Shown: positions 51,173-63,354 of the stretch, in pieces
Layout of the letters: every line of letters begins with the position of its first letter
How positions within the stretch are numbered: position 1 is the first letter of the stretch
Source of the DNA: Henricia sp. BOLD:AAB3569
Lineage: Eukaryota > Echinodermata > Asteroidea > Spinulosida > Echinasteridae
Direction: 5' to 3'
DNA: 64,000 bases
Assembly: GCA_037783545.1 (NCBI GenBank)
Contig: JBBELK010000068.1
Coordinates: 868,001-932,000 of the forward strand
Made by a program: the position numbers and the translations under genes
Notes under the pieces: generated by a model
Seen by the model: the letters and a program-made list of their open reading frames with translations, nothing else
Database searches by the model: none
Told to the model about the DNA's origin: nothing

Positions 51173-51299
51173 ACACCCCACTATTCATTTTTGTCGGCAA
51201 AATCGTGGTACTGTCTGCAAATTGATGGTGCCGTCAACCAAAAAAACTTATTTATTTTTGCATTTTTCTATTCTTTGATATATTAATTATTGATATCTT

Positions 51300-52720
51300 A
51301 CATTTTAAAAAAGTGAAAATTTTGGCTTTTTTCCAACCCATGATTTTCCTCTTTTCTGGAAACTGTCGAAATCCCGCCGCTGCGGGCAGCAAACAGATAT
51401 AGCCCAATTCGTGAAGTCATTTTACAGACACGTTTTTAGCCAAAAATAAATAGTTCCGGCTCGCGCACGATATCACTCCGCGCCAATACAATAGTCTGGT
51501 GCCGCACACATTGTGTGAGAGGGGTGGACCCAAGTAAATAGGCAAGATCTGTGCGCCGAGCTCATGAATATTTTGTATGCCCTCAAATTATTTTATATTA
51601 GAGAGAATTGCGAGCTGAACGAGTGTGGTCTTGTGTAGAATATGACTATCGCCGCGATGTGGGGTATTTTTTATTTCAACTACAAACATTTTGGACACTG
51701 TAGCTCCTAAAAGTGGCCCTATTTTGCCCAGAAGCGTATGTGCCTTTGTTCCAAAATGGATGCAGGTCACTGTTGTAGGCTTAGTTTTGATTCAAGTGGA
51801 AATTAGGGGATAAAAGTGACGGATTACCCCCATAAAATTGAACAGAATTAAAAAGATGAGAAATCAGTGAGTATTCTGGTTGTTGTCCTGAGAAGCTGAG
51901 AGAGTTGTGAGTATTTTTAAATGATTTTTGAAAATTGGGCATTTAGCATTGGTTCCTATGGGACCCCTATTTACTTGTGTGCACCCAGAGGAAACCTGTG
52001 TTTAGTCTTGATCCCACCGCTATGGCCGGGATTATTTTTTTTGGGGGGGGGGGGGGGGGGCGGGCAGCGAACGTACACCTCACTGTGCACATTCATCAGT
52101 ACCGTACCGAGTGCTTTGTGAATTACACGCCGAACGAACGGCCCGCCAGCCAGTAGGGTTTCAGCGAGTGCGCGCTGGACATTCTCGTAAACTTGTTACA
52201 TTGCATTCTTGACACAGTCACATCACAAAACTCCCCCAAAACACTCAGGGCTCGACATTAACGGTTGTCCGACTGTCTGGGACAGGTGAAATTTCCAAAA
52301 CATGCCAGTCGGACAGGTAAAAACACTGCCGTGCCTGTCCGATGGACAGGTGAAAATATACTAAATAAAAGCCCACCTTCCTCGTTTCTTGGCTGTAAAT
52401 CGATCCCTACATGTACCTGCATTTCGTGCAGTTCGAATATACCGCAAAATGTTTTTCAGGTTCATCAATCGCGTGGCTGCACAAAGTACAACCGGCATGC
52501 AAGGAAACCACATTCTGCCGCGTGTGCATCACCATTTTTCACATACGTTTACTAAATGTACATGTACTTCGTTTAGCGGATTTTTGACCCTCGAACGGGG
52601 GATCGTATACATGTACCTTGTTCGAGGGCTATCAGCACTGGGACCAGTTCTTTTGCATGTGTGTGTTCATATTGACAAAGTACCAGCGATGAGTTCTTCG
52701 GATATTCTTTGTGCATAGTT
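51300..52720. other. No gene recognised; one poly-G tract
   Basis: A G-run lies at 52043-52060. GTCCGACTGTCTGGGACAGG and GTCCGATGGACAGGTGAAA near 52266-52356 form small local repeats. No exon could be supported. Confidence 0.4.
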
Positions 52721-52796
52721 GTGATCAACCTCGTCCCCAGGGTGGTCGAGAATCCTTGTCCCTAACTGCTTTACGCAGTAGCAGTAGACCATGGGG

Positions 52797-52868
52797 CCAA
52801 CGGGGTCCGCCAGCCTACCTCTCTAGCCAGGCCCCGCCTCACCAACCAGGACCTCCACGCTCAGGCCC
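52797..52868. repeat. Inverted copy of 57384-57452
   Basis: GGGGTCCGCCAGCCTACCTC through CCGCCTCACCAACCAGGACC and TCCACGCTCAGGCCCC is the reverse complement of the segment 4.5 kb to the right, with only a few differences. Confidence 0.8.
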
Positions 52869-53633
52869 CAGCGAACACGTGTACATGTACGTGTGGCGCT
52901 GTGCGGAGTGCATAGTTACTATACTGCAGCTGCATTCTATGTACAGCGTTGTACGACTTGTATACGTCAGCAGATACGTGTACACTGTACATATGTGTAG
53001 AAGCAGTGTAGTTTTGTGACACAAGTCAAGATATTTCTTGTAGTCACGCACAGTAAGATTAGTCCATGTGACGTGTCTGTGCTGTTGGCATATTTTATGA
53101 TGCAGCCAAGCACTATTATAGTGTTTGTTTTTCTCAAAAGATTTCATATTAAGGGCTGCGATTGGTATTAATTCCGTTTATACTAGTCGCTACTGAGACG
53201 CCGTGTGATAAGTCTATGGAACATGGCAGAAAGGAGATTTGTTTTAGTAACAAGTAAATTGTTAAATGTTTTTCACTCCTAAATTCACTTCCCTCTAAAA
53301 TATTAACACGTTGTGGTGGATATTGAGTTATTATAAGGAGAATAGCGACCAGTAAACGGAATTATTTCCCTGCGATTGATCGGCATCACGGCGGAACATA
53401 CATTTTTGCGGTCAACGCATGCGGTCAATGCAATTGCAAAAATATGCTCCATAATTAGTCTGAAAGGGATTGACGATTCCTCCATCTTTTTTCTACCAAA
53501 CACGATTTACTATAACCACGCAAAATTTGATGTAAATTGAGTTAGTTGACCATTGTTTAGATCCTAATATTTCATTATTAAAAATGACTTATATTGTCAG
53601 TAAACTTGTGCAGATTCAACATTTTCTCAGACC

Positions 53634-54137
53634 ATCAGGGGCCCCAGCTTGGAGGTATAGCTCGATCCTCATAGCACCAGGGGCCCCGGCGTGGAGGTAG
53701 CTCGATCCTCGGAGCATCAGAGGTCCCAGCGTGGAGGTAGCTTAATTCTCAGAGAATCAGAGGTCCCAGCGGGGAGGTAGCTCGATCCTCAGAGCATCGG
53801 GGGCCCCTAGCAGCGTGGAGGTAGCTCAATATCCTCAGAACATCAGGGGCCCCAGCGTGGAGGTAGCTCGATCCTCGGAGAGGGGCCCCAGCGTGGAGGT
53901 AGCTCGATCCTCGGAGCATCCGAGAGGTCCCATAGTGTGGAGGTAGCTCTATCCTCGGAGCTTCAGGGGCCCCAGCGTGGAGGTAGCTCGATCTAGATGT
54001 ATCAGGGGTCCCGGCGTGGAGGTATAGCTCGATCCTCGGAGCATTCGAGAGGTCCCAGTGTGGAGGTAGCTCTATCCTCAGAGCTTCAGGGGCCCCAGCG
54101 TGGAGGTAGCTCGATCTAGATGTATCAGGGGTCCCGG
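53634..54137. repeat. ~40-bp minisatellite, left part
   Basis: Units of GGGGCCCCAGCGTGGAGGTA then GCTCGATCCTCGGAGCATC repeat with variation. Some have AGGTCCCAGTGTGG and deletions. Antisense translation gives a spurious repetitive peptide (SSYLHAGAP). Confidence 0.9.
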
Positions 54138-54644
54138 TGTCGCGTGTAAATGTTACCGCCATGTAAATTCTTCCGGGTGGCGCAATAGGAATTTCCAGCA
54201 CGTAGCGGTGAATGTATTTCATTCCGTGCGTGCTGAAACTTCCGGATACGCAATACGAACGGCATGTATAGCGCTGTACAAAAACAAAACATGTTCACGT
54301 ATGTACGTCTGCATTGGCTGTGTGAGCATTACTACCCTTTCGTGTACATGCGTGCAACCTTGTTTCACCCGTACCCTTTTTCACACGTACCTAGCCTATA
54401 CCGTAGTCAGTGAGTATAAGTTTCGCGCTGAAAAGATTGAGATGCGCCACGTGCAAATATGTATGCGTGTACGTACGTGCATGCTACCGTGCGTAGTGTA
54501 CACTATACACGCTGAGCCGGAAGATTTAGCACAGCACGAAGCGGTGCACTTTGGTTATGCAGTGCGCATGACGTTGCATTACGTAGATGACCAAATTTGG
54601 TCATCCCGGATAAATTTACATGGCGGTTAAATTTACACGCGACA
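54138..54644. mobile_element. 507-bp TIR element inside the minisatellite (CCGG duplication)
   Basis: Ends TGTCGCGTGTAAATGTTACC and TTAAATTTACACGCGACA are inverted and exactly flanked by CCGG (54134-54137, 54645-54648). TGTNR-type ends with a four-base duplication recall Ginger elements, but there is no transposase, so the class is a suggestion. Confidence 0.85.
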
Positions 54645-54965
54645 CCGGCGTGGAGGTAGCTCGATCCTCAGAGCATGAGGGGCTCCAGCGTTGATCAGGT
54701 AGCTCGATATCCAAAGAACATCGGGGGCCCCAGCGTGGAGGTAGCTCGATCTGGATCCTCGGAGCATCCGAGAGGTCCCAGTGTGGAGGTAGCTCGATCC
54801 TTAGAGCATTAGGGGCCCCAGCGTGGAGGTAGTTCGAACCGCGGCTACCATGCCAACATGCAATTTTTTCCAACATAATAATACAGTCAGATTTGGCCCA
54901 GACTCATCAAACTACTTTGTTGTTCAACTCATCGAAACACACTCAGAGCATCAGGGCCCCATCGT
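54645..54965. repeat. ~40-bp minisatellite, right part
   Basis: The array resumes as GGCGTGGAGGTAGCTCGATC and continues to about 54840, with an isolated unit CATCAGGGCCCCATCGTGG near 54948. Confidence 0.85.
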
Positions 54966-55259
54966 GGAGGCAGCTCCTACTACCCACATGTCATTGTTTT
55001 TACCACTCAATACAGTCAGATTTTCGACTGGCGCTGGCGTCCTCCAATGTCAAGGAAATTGTCTATTCCAGAGGTCCCTTTATTTGCATGATGAGTTTCG
55101 CAAAACAATCAAGGTGTCCAATGATGGGTGATCCTGCATTCCCTCAGAAGCTTTCAGCTGCAGCACATGGGCTTTTCCGCCCCCATCTCATAAAATACAA
55201 AGTCGAAAGTGGCAGATTCTGGAAGTTTTGTTTTGTAAACGTACGTCACCTTCAATAAA

Positions 55260-56800
55260 ATGTGTCAGGCCTTGTTCGCCTGATCTAACATTTTGCAAGT
55301 TATTACGGATCAAAACCAGAACATGTCGCGTAGTTTTATGTAAACTTAGCAAAAAGTACAGCACTTACTGTGACAGCCGAAGTGTGACGTGGGTTGCCAT
55401 GGCAATTGGTTCTAAGCTATCATGGCCGTCGGAAAAGTACCATTGCAAAGCACAGGGGACACGGTTCTGTGATTTTTAGTTTAGAGCCAATTGCCTGGCA
55501 ACCAACAAAAGATGCCATTTAAGCGGAATGCATATCTGCGCACATCCTGAGATCTCAGGGAATTTCCACTCTGCAAAGCGACGAAACAATACCCTGAGGA
55601 AATACACGCACATTTGTGGTGTGAGCCGGCTGTTGTCTTGAGCCAACTCACGCCCCAGTCATTTTGATGTAATTAAATAAAATTAGTCATGTTTTGGTCA
55701 AAATTCCAAATATCTATATTTTCTAAAAATTTGTTTGAGTTTTTGTTCTTTGTCACGTTAATCATATTGATAATTCCTGCAACATTTGTGTCTACTACGC
55801 ATTTTTTAAACAAAATTAATCAGAGGGATGCGGAACGAGTAACGTAATGTCCTGTTCAATAGAAATAGCGACCAATCGGCGAGCGCGTTAGATCGGACAT
55901 GGACTGTGTTTACAAACTGCGCGCACGTGTGGCACTATGGTAACAAGGTCGATCGTGGAAACACTGAACGCCACATATAACAAGCCTCATGATTGGTCTA
56001 GAGAGGCGACAAGATTTCTGTCGCTAGTCCCACCGCCAAATGGGGCCTTTTTCAACAGGGCCACTGTACGCAGGAGTGAGGGAGTGCGTTAAAGGGGCAC
56101 TGTTGCAAGAGGATGATCTGCGCACAGCCCATCCTTAACTTAATGCGAGTAGTGAATGACGCTCTCTACACACTGTCAAAAATATACTACCGGTACATCA
56201 CAGCAGTGCAGCAAAGTTCATAGCTAGAGTCTGCATTTGGAAACTACAGGTCACTTTCACAGAATTTAGCATTCCCAGCATTTTTGTATTTTTAAAAAAG
56301 ATATACAGTCCGTGGTTCTCAGCGAATTTGATTTTTTTTTTCCGAACAATTTTTTTTTTTTAGAGCAGTTGCTTTATTTTAACGACAAAACATCATACTT
56401 TGTTTTAGACATCGGCAACCCTGTGAAAATGTTGATTTAAATGTTGTCTTTGCCACTCATAAAATGTTGTTTAGGCCTAATCATTTTTATTGACTTCATT
56501 ACATAATAATTACACAAACATTTTCTGGTTTACGTTTCTACTGAGTGTTTCAGTATATTAAATAAAATAATTAGTAAGGTTAAAGTAGCCTGATTGTCTG
56601 CAATTTATTGACATGAATTGCAACCAAAACACTTTAACCTTATTACTTACACGGCCGCCTATATAGCTCTCAACGAAAACGTTTGGAAACAATCATCACA
56701 GAAAATAAGACCTTGTGAATTAAATTTAAGCCTCATCATAATTTAAAACAATAACACGATAACACCAAACAAAACAAAAAAGAGTGGTAAGCACGAGATT
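55260..56800. other. No gene recognised
   Basis: I see no exon, repeat family or RNA gene here. A T-rich stretch lies at 56331-56360. Confidence 0.4.
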
Positions 56801-56811
56801 GTTGTGTGCTC

Positions 56812-56886
56812 CGACCAGATAGCTCAGTTGGTAGAGCACTAGTTGGCCATATGCCAAGGACCTGGGTTCAAATCCCAGTCGGGGCA
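56812..56886 (+). repeat. tRNA-derived sequence
   Basis: GATAGCTCAGTTGGTAGAGC (D-arm, box A) and CCTGGGTTCAAATCCCAG (T-arm, box B) are well formed. The 3' TCGGGGC can pair with GCTCCGA, but five extra bases separate the acceptor from the D-arm, and the anticodon stem is TTGG/CCAA around CCATATG. It is more likely a SINE head than a tRNA gene. Confidence 0.5.
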
Positions 56887-57383
56887 ACGCAATTTTCTCG
56901 TGTTCCTAAATTTATCTCTAATTGTCAATCCTATCATACATGTATACCCTCATTATACAAAACCAAACAAATATTATTCACAAAAAGCTACACCTGCATA
57001 TTAGCCATTTCATCATTTGCAAGGTTTAATTCCTGTAAAGATGGCGTTCCAATAACTTTATTTTAAAAAATCACTTCTATCCGCCTTTTAACTCTCTAAT
57101 TAATTAGTGCGTGGATAAAGCGGAAACCAAAGTTAATTGTTCCCTTGGATAAAGGAATTAGAAATGTCAAGTTGTGCTTTGAACGCAAAATTGTTGAGTG
57201 TTTGGATAAGTGCAGGAAAGTGGGGATATCCGACATCAACGTTGGGTGCTAAACATCCTCTGGTGGATGTATTTTGGATTTTCGAATGTCCGACTGAATT
57301 GGCGGCTAAATTCGCAGAGTGCATAATGCAATGCACGCACGGTGCACTATGCACCAGTGTCGCGCTAGCCGCGCTGTGCTGTC

Positions 57384-57452
57384 GGGGCCTGAGCGTGGAG
57401 GTCCTGGTTGGTGAGGCGGGGCCCGGCCAGAGAGCTAGGCTGGCGGACCCCG
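57384..57452. repeat. Inverted copy of 52797-52868
   Basis: It reads GGGGCCTGAGCGTGGAGGTC then CTGGTTGGTGAGGCGGGGCC. The AGCGTGGAGGT core also resembles the minisatellite unit between the two copies. Confidence 0.8.
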
Positions 57453-57998
57453 ATCGCTTAGTCTAGGCCCTAGACGGTCATTATGTGTTGGATACCCGAC
57501 TGCCGCAAGAGGGCGTAATCACGCGATAGACTCGTTCGTAGTCCTATCACCATATCGTTTTGTTATTGACTGTCTCGCGGCGATCGGTTTTCGGGACGGA
57601 CGTTCAAAACGAAACAATAACAACGTCTAGGGCCTAGACTAGAGTCGGCTTCGCGCGCTGGAACATGGATACAACTTCGCAATTAATTTTTTTGACTAAT
57701 TAAATCAATTGCTACGACAAAAAACCTGATTGATGATGATTTTATACGAATATTTCTTATATTAGAGTTGCAAAATCTCAACAAAAAGTGCCTACATGAC
57801 TGAATAAATCGATATTTAAGGCGCTTTTTATCTCCCAATTTCTCCCTGCTGATGTAATAAAAAAATGTAGGCTAGTACCAGCTTTTTTCCCCAAGTAAAT
57901 TTTTTCGGATGGACGTATTATTAGACAGTTTCGACATTAGTTCACGATTATTTTAGCAAGATAAAGTTGTCAACATATTTCTACAAATTTATTTCACC

Positions 57999-58199
57999 CT
58001 AAAGCCCGGTTCATACTTCACGCGAAAGCAAACGCGAACGCGAATCTCACGTCAATGTGACGTCAAACATTTCGCGGCGAACATTCGCGCAAGTTGAAAC
58101 TAGTTCAACTTTTTGCGAATTCGCTGCGCGAAACAATCGTTGTGACGTCAAATTCGCATTCGCGTTCGCGTTCGCATGAAGTATGAACCGGGCTTTAGG
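57999..58199. mobile_element. 201-bp fold-back element
   Basis: CTAAAGCCCGGTTCATACTTC and GAAGTATGAACCGGGCTTTAG are perfect inverted ends. The arms are built of CGCGAACGCGAAT-type units, and each half contains GTGACGTCAA. Confidence 0.85.
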
Positions 58200-58590
58200 C
58201 TAACTACTATAGTACCATACAATTTCCATTGGCAGATCGTTTTGTTTCTGTTAAACCGATCATGATTATTGGAGCAAATGATATAGATTTTAAGAAGGGT
58301 TAAAAGAAAAGTTGCATACAAAGCAGTATAGGTAAGCCTACAACAAGTTTATTTCAGTCCTGAGAACTGAACCCGTAGTCCTTTAGTCTTTTTATCGCTT
58401 GCTCGACAAATATTTGGCAGTTTGCGATTGTTGAAGTATTTGGACTTGGGAACGTTTCAGGAAAAGACACGTGCAAATTTGTCTATATTGGCCACTCACA
58501 AAGGTTGCGTTACATTATACACATTTTGGGACCAAAGACGGATAGCCACAACTAAGCAAGCGGCCTCTTTATTAAGGTGCATGGCCTTAA

Positions 58591-59011
58591 AGGAACACAT
58601 CGGCTTTGTTGGGCTATTTTGGGGCTCGAAATAGACCCATACATTATTCTGAAGCGCCTTCGAGGATAAATTAGATATATCCTGAAAAGACGCCGTCAAA
58701 TTTGGCCGTTTTTGAGCACTTTTGAAAAATTCAAGGTCACGTGACTTTTCGGAACCAAATTCTGGTTCCGAAAAGTCACGTGGTCTTGTGAGTTAGTTGT
58801 ATTTGCAGCCGTATAAAAGTTTTTTACTGCAGAACTGCACCAAATTCAACTCTGATTTCCCCCCAATATTTATAAGTAATTTTGTTAATTTTGCACTTCT
58901 TTAGTAAATTACGGGATATTTTGATAAATCTGTTTTCACAACGACCATCAAAAAAGTATTTTCAATGCTGCTACATCACTAAATCATGTAAACAGTAGGC
59001 CGGTGTTACCT
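58591..59011. mobile_element. TTAA-flanked element, family D, 421 bp
   Basis: Ends AGGAACACATCGG and CCGGTGTTACCT are flanked by TTAA at 58587-58590 and 59012-59015. The interior contains a strong hairpin at 58736-58783. A left-end match occurs at 38470 (AGGAACACACCGG). Confidence 0.7.
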
Positions 59012-59035
59012 TTAACACTTTGCATACCGCATTGT

Positions 59036-59340
59036 TTATTGCCTATTTTTCCCATAGGTGTTGGGATTTTGATACCATATCATGTGTCATATTTTTCTCA
59101 TTGTTATTCTGAAATTTCGCGCCCCCAATATGTTTATTTCTAGTAGGAATGTCGTCAAAAATCCACCGAAGTTTAGTAAACTAATTTATCCGGCTACATA
59201 ATGTATAGTGCAGTGATTATACCAACCTGTCTGCAAATTCCTTGTCATCTTCCAATAGATAGTATTTTAGGGAGGTATTTCATATGATTGTTTATAGGTT
59301 AGAACAAAATCAAACTTTTTTAAAAATCTGGGACCAATTA
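59036..59340. mobile_element. Family A MITE remnant
   Basis: TTTTGATACCATATCATGTG, CGTCAAAAATCCACCGAAGT and TATTTTAGGGAGGTATTT match the 32874-33204 copy. Both termini are lost. Confidence 0.65.
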
Positions 59341-59498
59341 AGTTTAAAAAACTCTTTCTTAGTAGAGAATGTTACCGGTGAAATCCTCATGTGATAGAAG
59401 CAGTGTATCACCGCAGTGTTAGAGGACCGTTTCATTACTATGACAATCCCATGAAATTTTTGCTGGTAACCTCATTTTATCAAGTTTTTCATGCTTAA

Positions 59499-59984
59499 AG
59501 ATAGTATACATGATTGGTAAACTGTTACAAATATGTTTATCCCCGTGTGTGATTGAAGATATGCATGATTAAAACCAACCTGAGCAAAAACCAGCTCCGT
59601 ACTTCGTCTAACGTTTGAGAAAACAGTCAAAAAAGTGTTTGCAGTCATTTCGCCCCAAAACCAGTTCGTCCTGAACCATTTCGCCCTGAACCACGGCCTT
59701 ACGAAGTGGTTTTGGGGCGAAGTGGCATTTCGGCGATGTAGTGTTTGGACGAAGTAATTTGGGGCGAAATGGCACTCGGGCGAAGTGGTTTGGGGCTAAT
59801 TGAATTTTCGTCTCATGAGATGAAAACTAATTGTTTTACTCATTTCTCAAAGACTATAGCACTTCAGACAAAAACCATTTCAGGGGAAGTTTTCTACGGT
59901 CATCGTGTTTATATTGTGTAAGTTAGGCGTAAATCTGTGAACATTTCTGATTTTCGAGATTACCATGAATGATGTATACTGCCT
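59499..59984. mobile_element. TTAA-flanked MITE, family B copy 2 (486 bp)
   Basis: It has the same ends and length as 26911-27396, with TTAA at 59495-59498 and 59985-59988. Confidence 0.85.
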
Positions 59985-60077
59985 TTAAGCAATTTGTCAT
60001 GCTTAAGCATGCAGCTTTATGAAATTGGCCCCTGGTCACGCCCCCTTAATAGCAAGTTTGACTGTATAACTCTGATA

Positions 60078-60337
60078 CAGTTGAAGTCAGAAGCTTACAT
60101 GTAGGCCTACGTGTACACCACTACCATCCTCACCCAAAATGGTATATAGGATTACCCGAACCATTGCAAGGTGTACATGCATGCTATGTTTTAAGTACAG
60201 CATAACACGTGAGGAATTCCACAAAATAAATAATTTATAGTAAAGACGGTTACAAAAAAATGGTGTAAGCAAACCAGTTTTAACACTTGGTTGCATACAG
60301 TTGTATTTATACTTCTGACTTCAACAGACTTCAACTG
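60078..60337. mobile_element. Uninterrupted Tc1-like MITE (260 bp)
   Basis: It runs from CAGTTGAAGTCAGAAGCTTA to CTTCTGACTTCAACAGACTT and CAACTG with TA flanks. The last part is locally duplicated (ACTTCAACAGACTTCAACTG). It serves as the empty-site reference for 15809-16809. Confidence 0.85.
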
Positions 60338-60734
60338 TATGTAATCCAATTCAATAATATAGTCTCTTCATTATCTTTTTAATTAGCGGCCCCAAGTTCG
60401 GTGTATAATGAGCGTCGCTTGGATATGAAACGCATTATTGCCCAATGTAATTATCCGTTGCTAATGCGTCTTTCAAGGTCCGGTGGTTCTCAGAATATGA
60501 GGAGTTGTAAAGAGAAAAGGACTGTATAGGGAAATTGTTTATCCGGATTGTCAACAAATGCGAGACGACTGAGCCGTTAATGAGCCGTGAACGTTAGGTC
60601 TGGCAATATTTTAACCGAAATTAAATTCTTCATTAACTGTTGCAGATGCGGGACAATCTGCCCGACAATCCTTCACCATTTTTTCCTAGTAGGCCTAACT
60701 GCTCTTTGTGACTCTTGGTCGGACATGTTGAAAT

Positions 60735-60925
60735 TAACCCTTTGCACGTTTCACATTAATATAGCGTCTGGTGTACTGACGTACTTACTTTCACATACAC
60801 ACTAAGTGACCACTTGACCAGACTAAATGTTTGTTGCTATGTGGTGTACGCGGCAGGTGTGAAGTACAGAATAAATACCGTGTTAGAGAATGCCATAAAG
60901 CAACCAGCAGACTGTTGATTGCTAG
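60735..60925 (+). repeat. Dispersed repeat, copy 3 of 3
   Basis: Third copy of 3034-3230, from CCCTTTGCACGTTTCACATT to CATAAAGCAACCAGCAGACT. Confidence 0.65.
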
Positions 60926-60939
60926 GCCGCAATGGCGTG

Positions 60940-62650
60940 CACCGCGTAGTAACAGCAGCGTAGTATGCTAGTTTCGAAACTGCAACTCCATTTGAAAGTC
61001 AAGAATTTGAGGCACCAGCCAATTATGCAAATGTTACATACACTGGGATAATTTATAGGCCTATATAAATAAATCGTCATGCATGAGAAGAAATCTCTGG
61101 CGGAATCATTGCATTGGACAGTTAAAATCACTTGTCTTCCATTTTGATAAAGGTTTTTCTGGCTAAATGTTTTATTAAAATTCAGGCACCACGTTGGTGT
61201 GTAGGCCTTAAAATAAACAGAACGAAAATACAGAAACCAGCAATGTTAAGATTTGCATATAATTTGCATGTTATTTGCATTACCGTCAAATACCAGAGCT
61301 ATACTTTTGCTTGATCATATCCTGAGATAGACCTCAAAAGCAGAATATATTGGTCACAATATTAAGTCTTAATTTTAAGAAAGAAGACATCTTTTGACAT
61401 TTTCAAACTCTACCGAGGAAACCCGATCATCATTGTCCCGCTAAAAGGGCCATTATGAGGCACGGGTCAGCCCGGCTTTCCCATTTTCCACGCAAAATCA
61501 ATTCAATGATAGCTAAATGCACTACACTGACTATAGAAAGCAATAGGTGATAACGTGATCGCTGGCCGTCTCTTGAGATTAAACCATCGAGAGAAAAGAA
61601 TAAATGACAATAATGATTTCTCGCTCATGAAGAAATAAAACTTAGATTCCCCCATAACCCCCCCCCCCCCCCCCCCCTCCCCCCCCCCCCAATCTCTGAG
61701 ACTGCAAAGACCAAAAGCCCCGCAAAAGGAGATCTGCAGACTACTCGTTTAATAAAATAAAAACTCTAAGGTGTTTTCTACGCCGGCTATACTGCGTCAG
61801 AAATATCAAGCTATTATTCACAAATTGCGGCATTTTGTTCACTTTAGCTGTCATCGATTCGCGGTCTTTATTAAACGAGATTATTTCAGATTGGTGCGTG
61901 CCACAAAGTCATGCATAATGCATTTTTGGTGCGTGATGCACTTGGAAGGAGCCGTCCTTTAAAGTTTCACACTGTCCGTGTTTGTGTGAAAGGATTTTAA
62001 AAATTAATTCACACAAACGAACGAATTTAGAAAGCTTACGTGTCTCTGTAACGAAACATATTTAACAAACTTAAAATTCCGACGTCGGGAATTGGAGATA
62101 CAAGCCTGTTTCTTGAAACGGGCTTCACATAATACATATGCGCGTATAATGTACGCGCACATGTACATTACGTCATAACCCTGTCGAATAAAAGACAGGG
62201 CCCGTCTTTTATTATTTCTTGTCTTTGAATTAATCCTTGACGAAATGTTACGTTCTTGGTACCAAATGAAAGCTGATAACTTTTTCTATTCTAGACAAAT
62301 AGCAATTTAGCTTTTTAAAAAGGTGTTTACGCTCAAATCGGCCTAAAATCGGACAGTGCAATTATGGTGTAGGTTCTGAACAAAGTATTTATTCGTAGCC
62401 AGCCAGAAGACCTGCTCTTTCGCACAGGGTAACTTCCACTCACTGTTGATACAACAATTTCAAGCCATTGCAAATGACATAATGGATGTTTAAACAAGCC
62501 GACCTAAACGGTCGTCTGTTAATCAAATTAGTCTCGACGTTTCAAGACAATTAGGCTAGACCTAGCAGGGGCCCGGCAACGGCGATAATGTTTCAGTTTA
62601 ATATCCGAATATGCAACCTTCAAATCGTTTCCTGCATTTATAACCGTTAA
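60940..62650. other. No gene recognised; poly-C tract at 61658-61690
   Basis: A long C-run broken by CTCC is the only conspicuous feature. No exon or known RNA could be supported. Confidence 0.4.
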
Positions 62651-62723
62651 TTGTCACTTTCAGAAGCATGAAACATTGACATTTTGCTGGAAAGCAATCA
62701 TACTACGGACTGTGGCCGAGTAT

Positions 62724-63231
62724 CACCCGTTTCATACTGGCGCACCAGAGTCGCGCCATACTAAGTTATCCCAGAAATGTGAATTAAGTTCGACGTATGA
62801 ATCTATTTGGAGCTACTTGGTTCGCCAGAAGTCGAAAGATCGACTGTTCCAGTCGGTCAGAACGACTGAAGAGCGACTTGGTTTCAGACGTCGATCTTCA
62901 CATAGATATCTAACATCCGTTTCATACAGGCGCACCAGAGTGGCGCCAAACTAATTGTAATATAATAGCGACTCGTGTCGCTCCGATTACAATTTGGTTT
63001 CAGACAGGTGTATTTAATGCAAGCCGTAGCCGTGCGCACATTAAAAATCGACGTCTGAAACCAAGTCGCTATTTAGTCGTTCTGACCGACTGAAACAGTC
63101 GATCTTTCGACTTCTGGCGAACCAAGTCGCCCCAAATTGTTTCATACGTCGAACCTATAATTCAAATTTCTGGGATAATAATTATTTAGTTCGCGTCGGC
63201 GCGACTCTGGAGCGCCAGTATGAAACGGGTG
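62724..63231. mobile_element. 508-bp palindromic element
   Basis: CACCCGTTTCATACTGGCGC and GCGCCAGTATGAAACGGGTG bound long arms that mirror through TTCGCCAGAAGTCGAAAGAT and CGGTCAGAACGACTGAA. The end motif recurs inside the element near 62920 (CCGTTTCATACAGGCGCACC). Confidence 0.85.
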
Positions 63232-63354
63232 TCAGTACAAAGGTCATTATTACAATAGTGATAAAGTCTTCACAAGAAATGGTCATGGTACAAGTGATTC
63301 CTTTTTGCAGCAATTACCTTTTTTTTCTTTTACTATACTAAAACGATTGCATAT

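Noticed and set aside
50882..51225. Pro-rich and Gly-rich open frames over the G-rich array
   Set aside because: They are low-complexity translation products on both strands with no supporting context.
53749..54222. 157-codon repetitive open frame (SSYLHAGAP...)
   Set aside because: It is a translation of the 40-bp minisatellite, with unit-length variation and a transposon inside.
54100..54630. 176-codon open frame
   Set aside because: It lies almost entirely inside the 507-bp TIR element and has no domain similarity.
53634..54965. CRISPR-like array
   Set aside because: Units of about 40 bp vary throughout with no unique spacers, and the window is eukaryotic.
56806..57066. 86-codon frame starting MLRPDSSVGRALVG
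   Set aside because: This peptide is the typical mistranslation of a tRNA-derived sequence.
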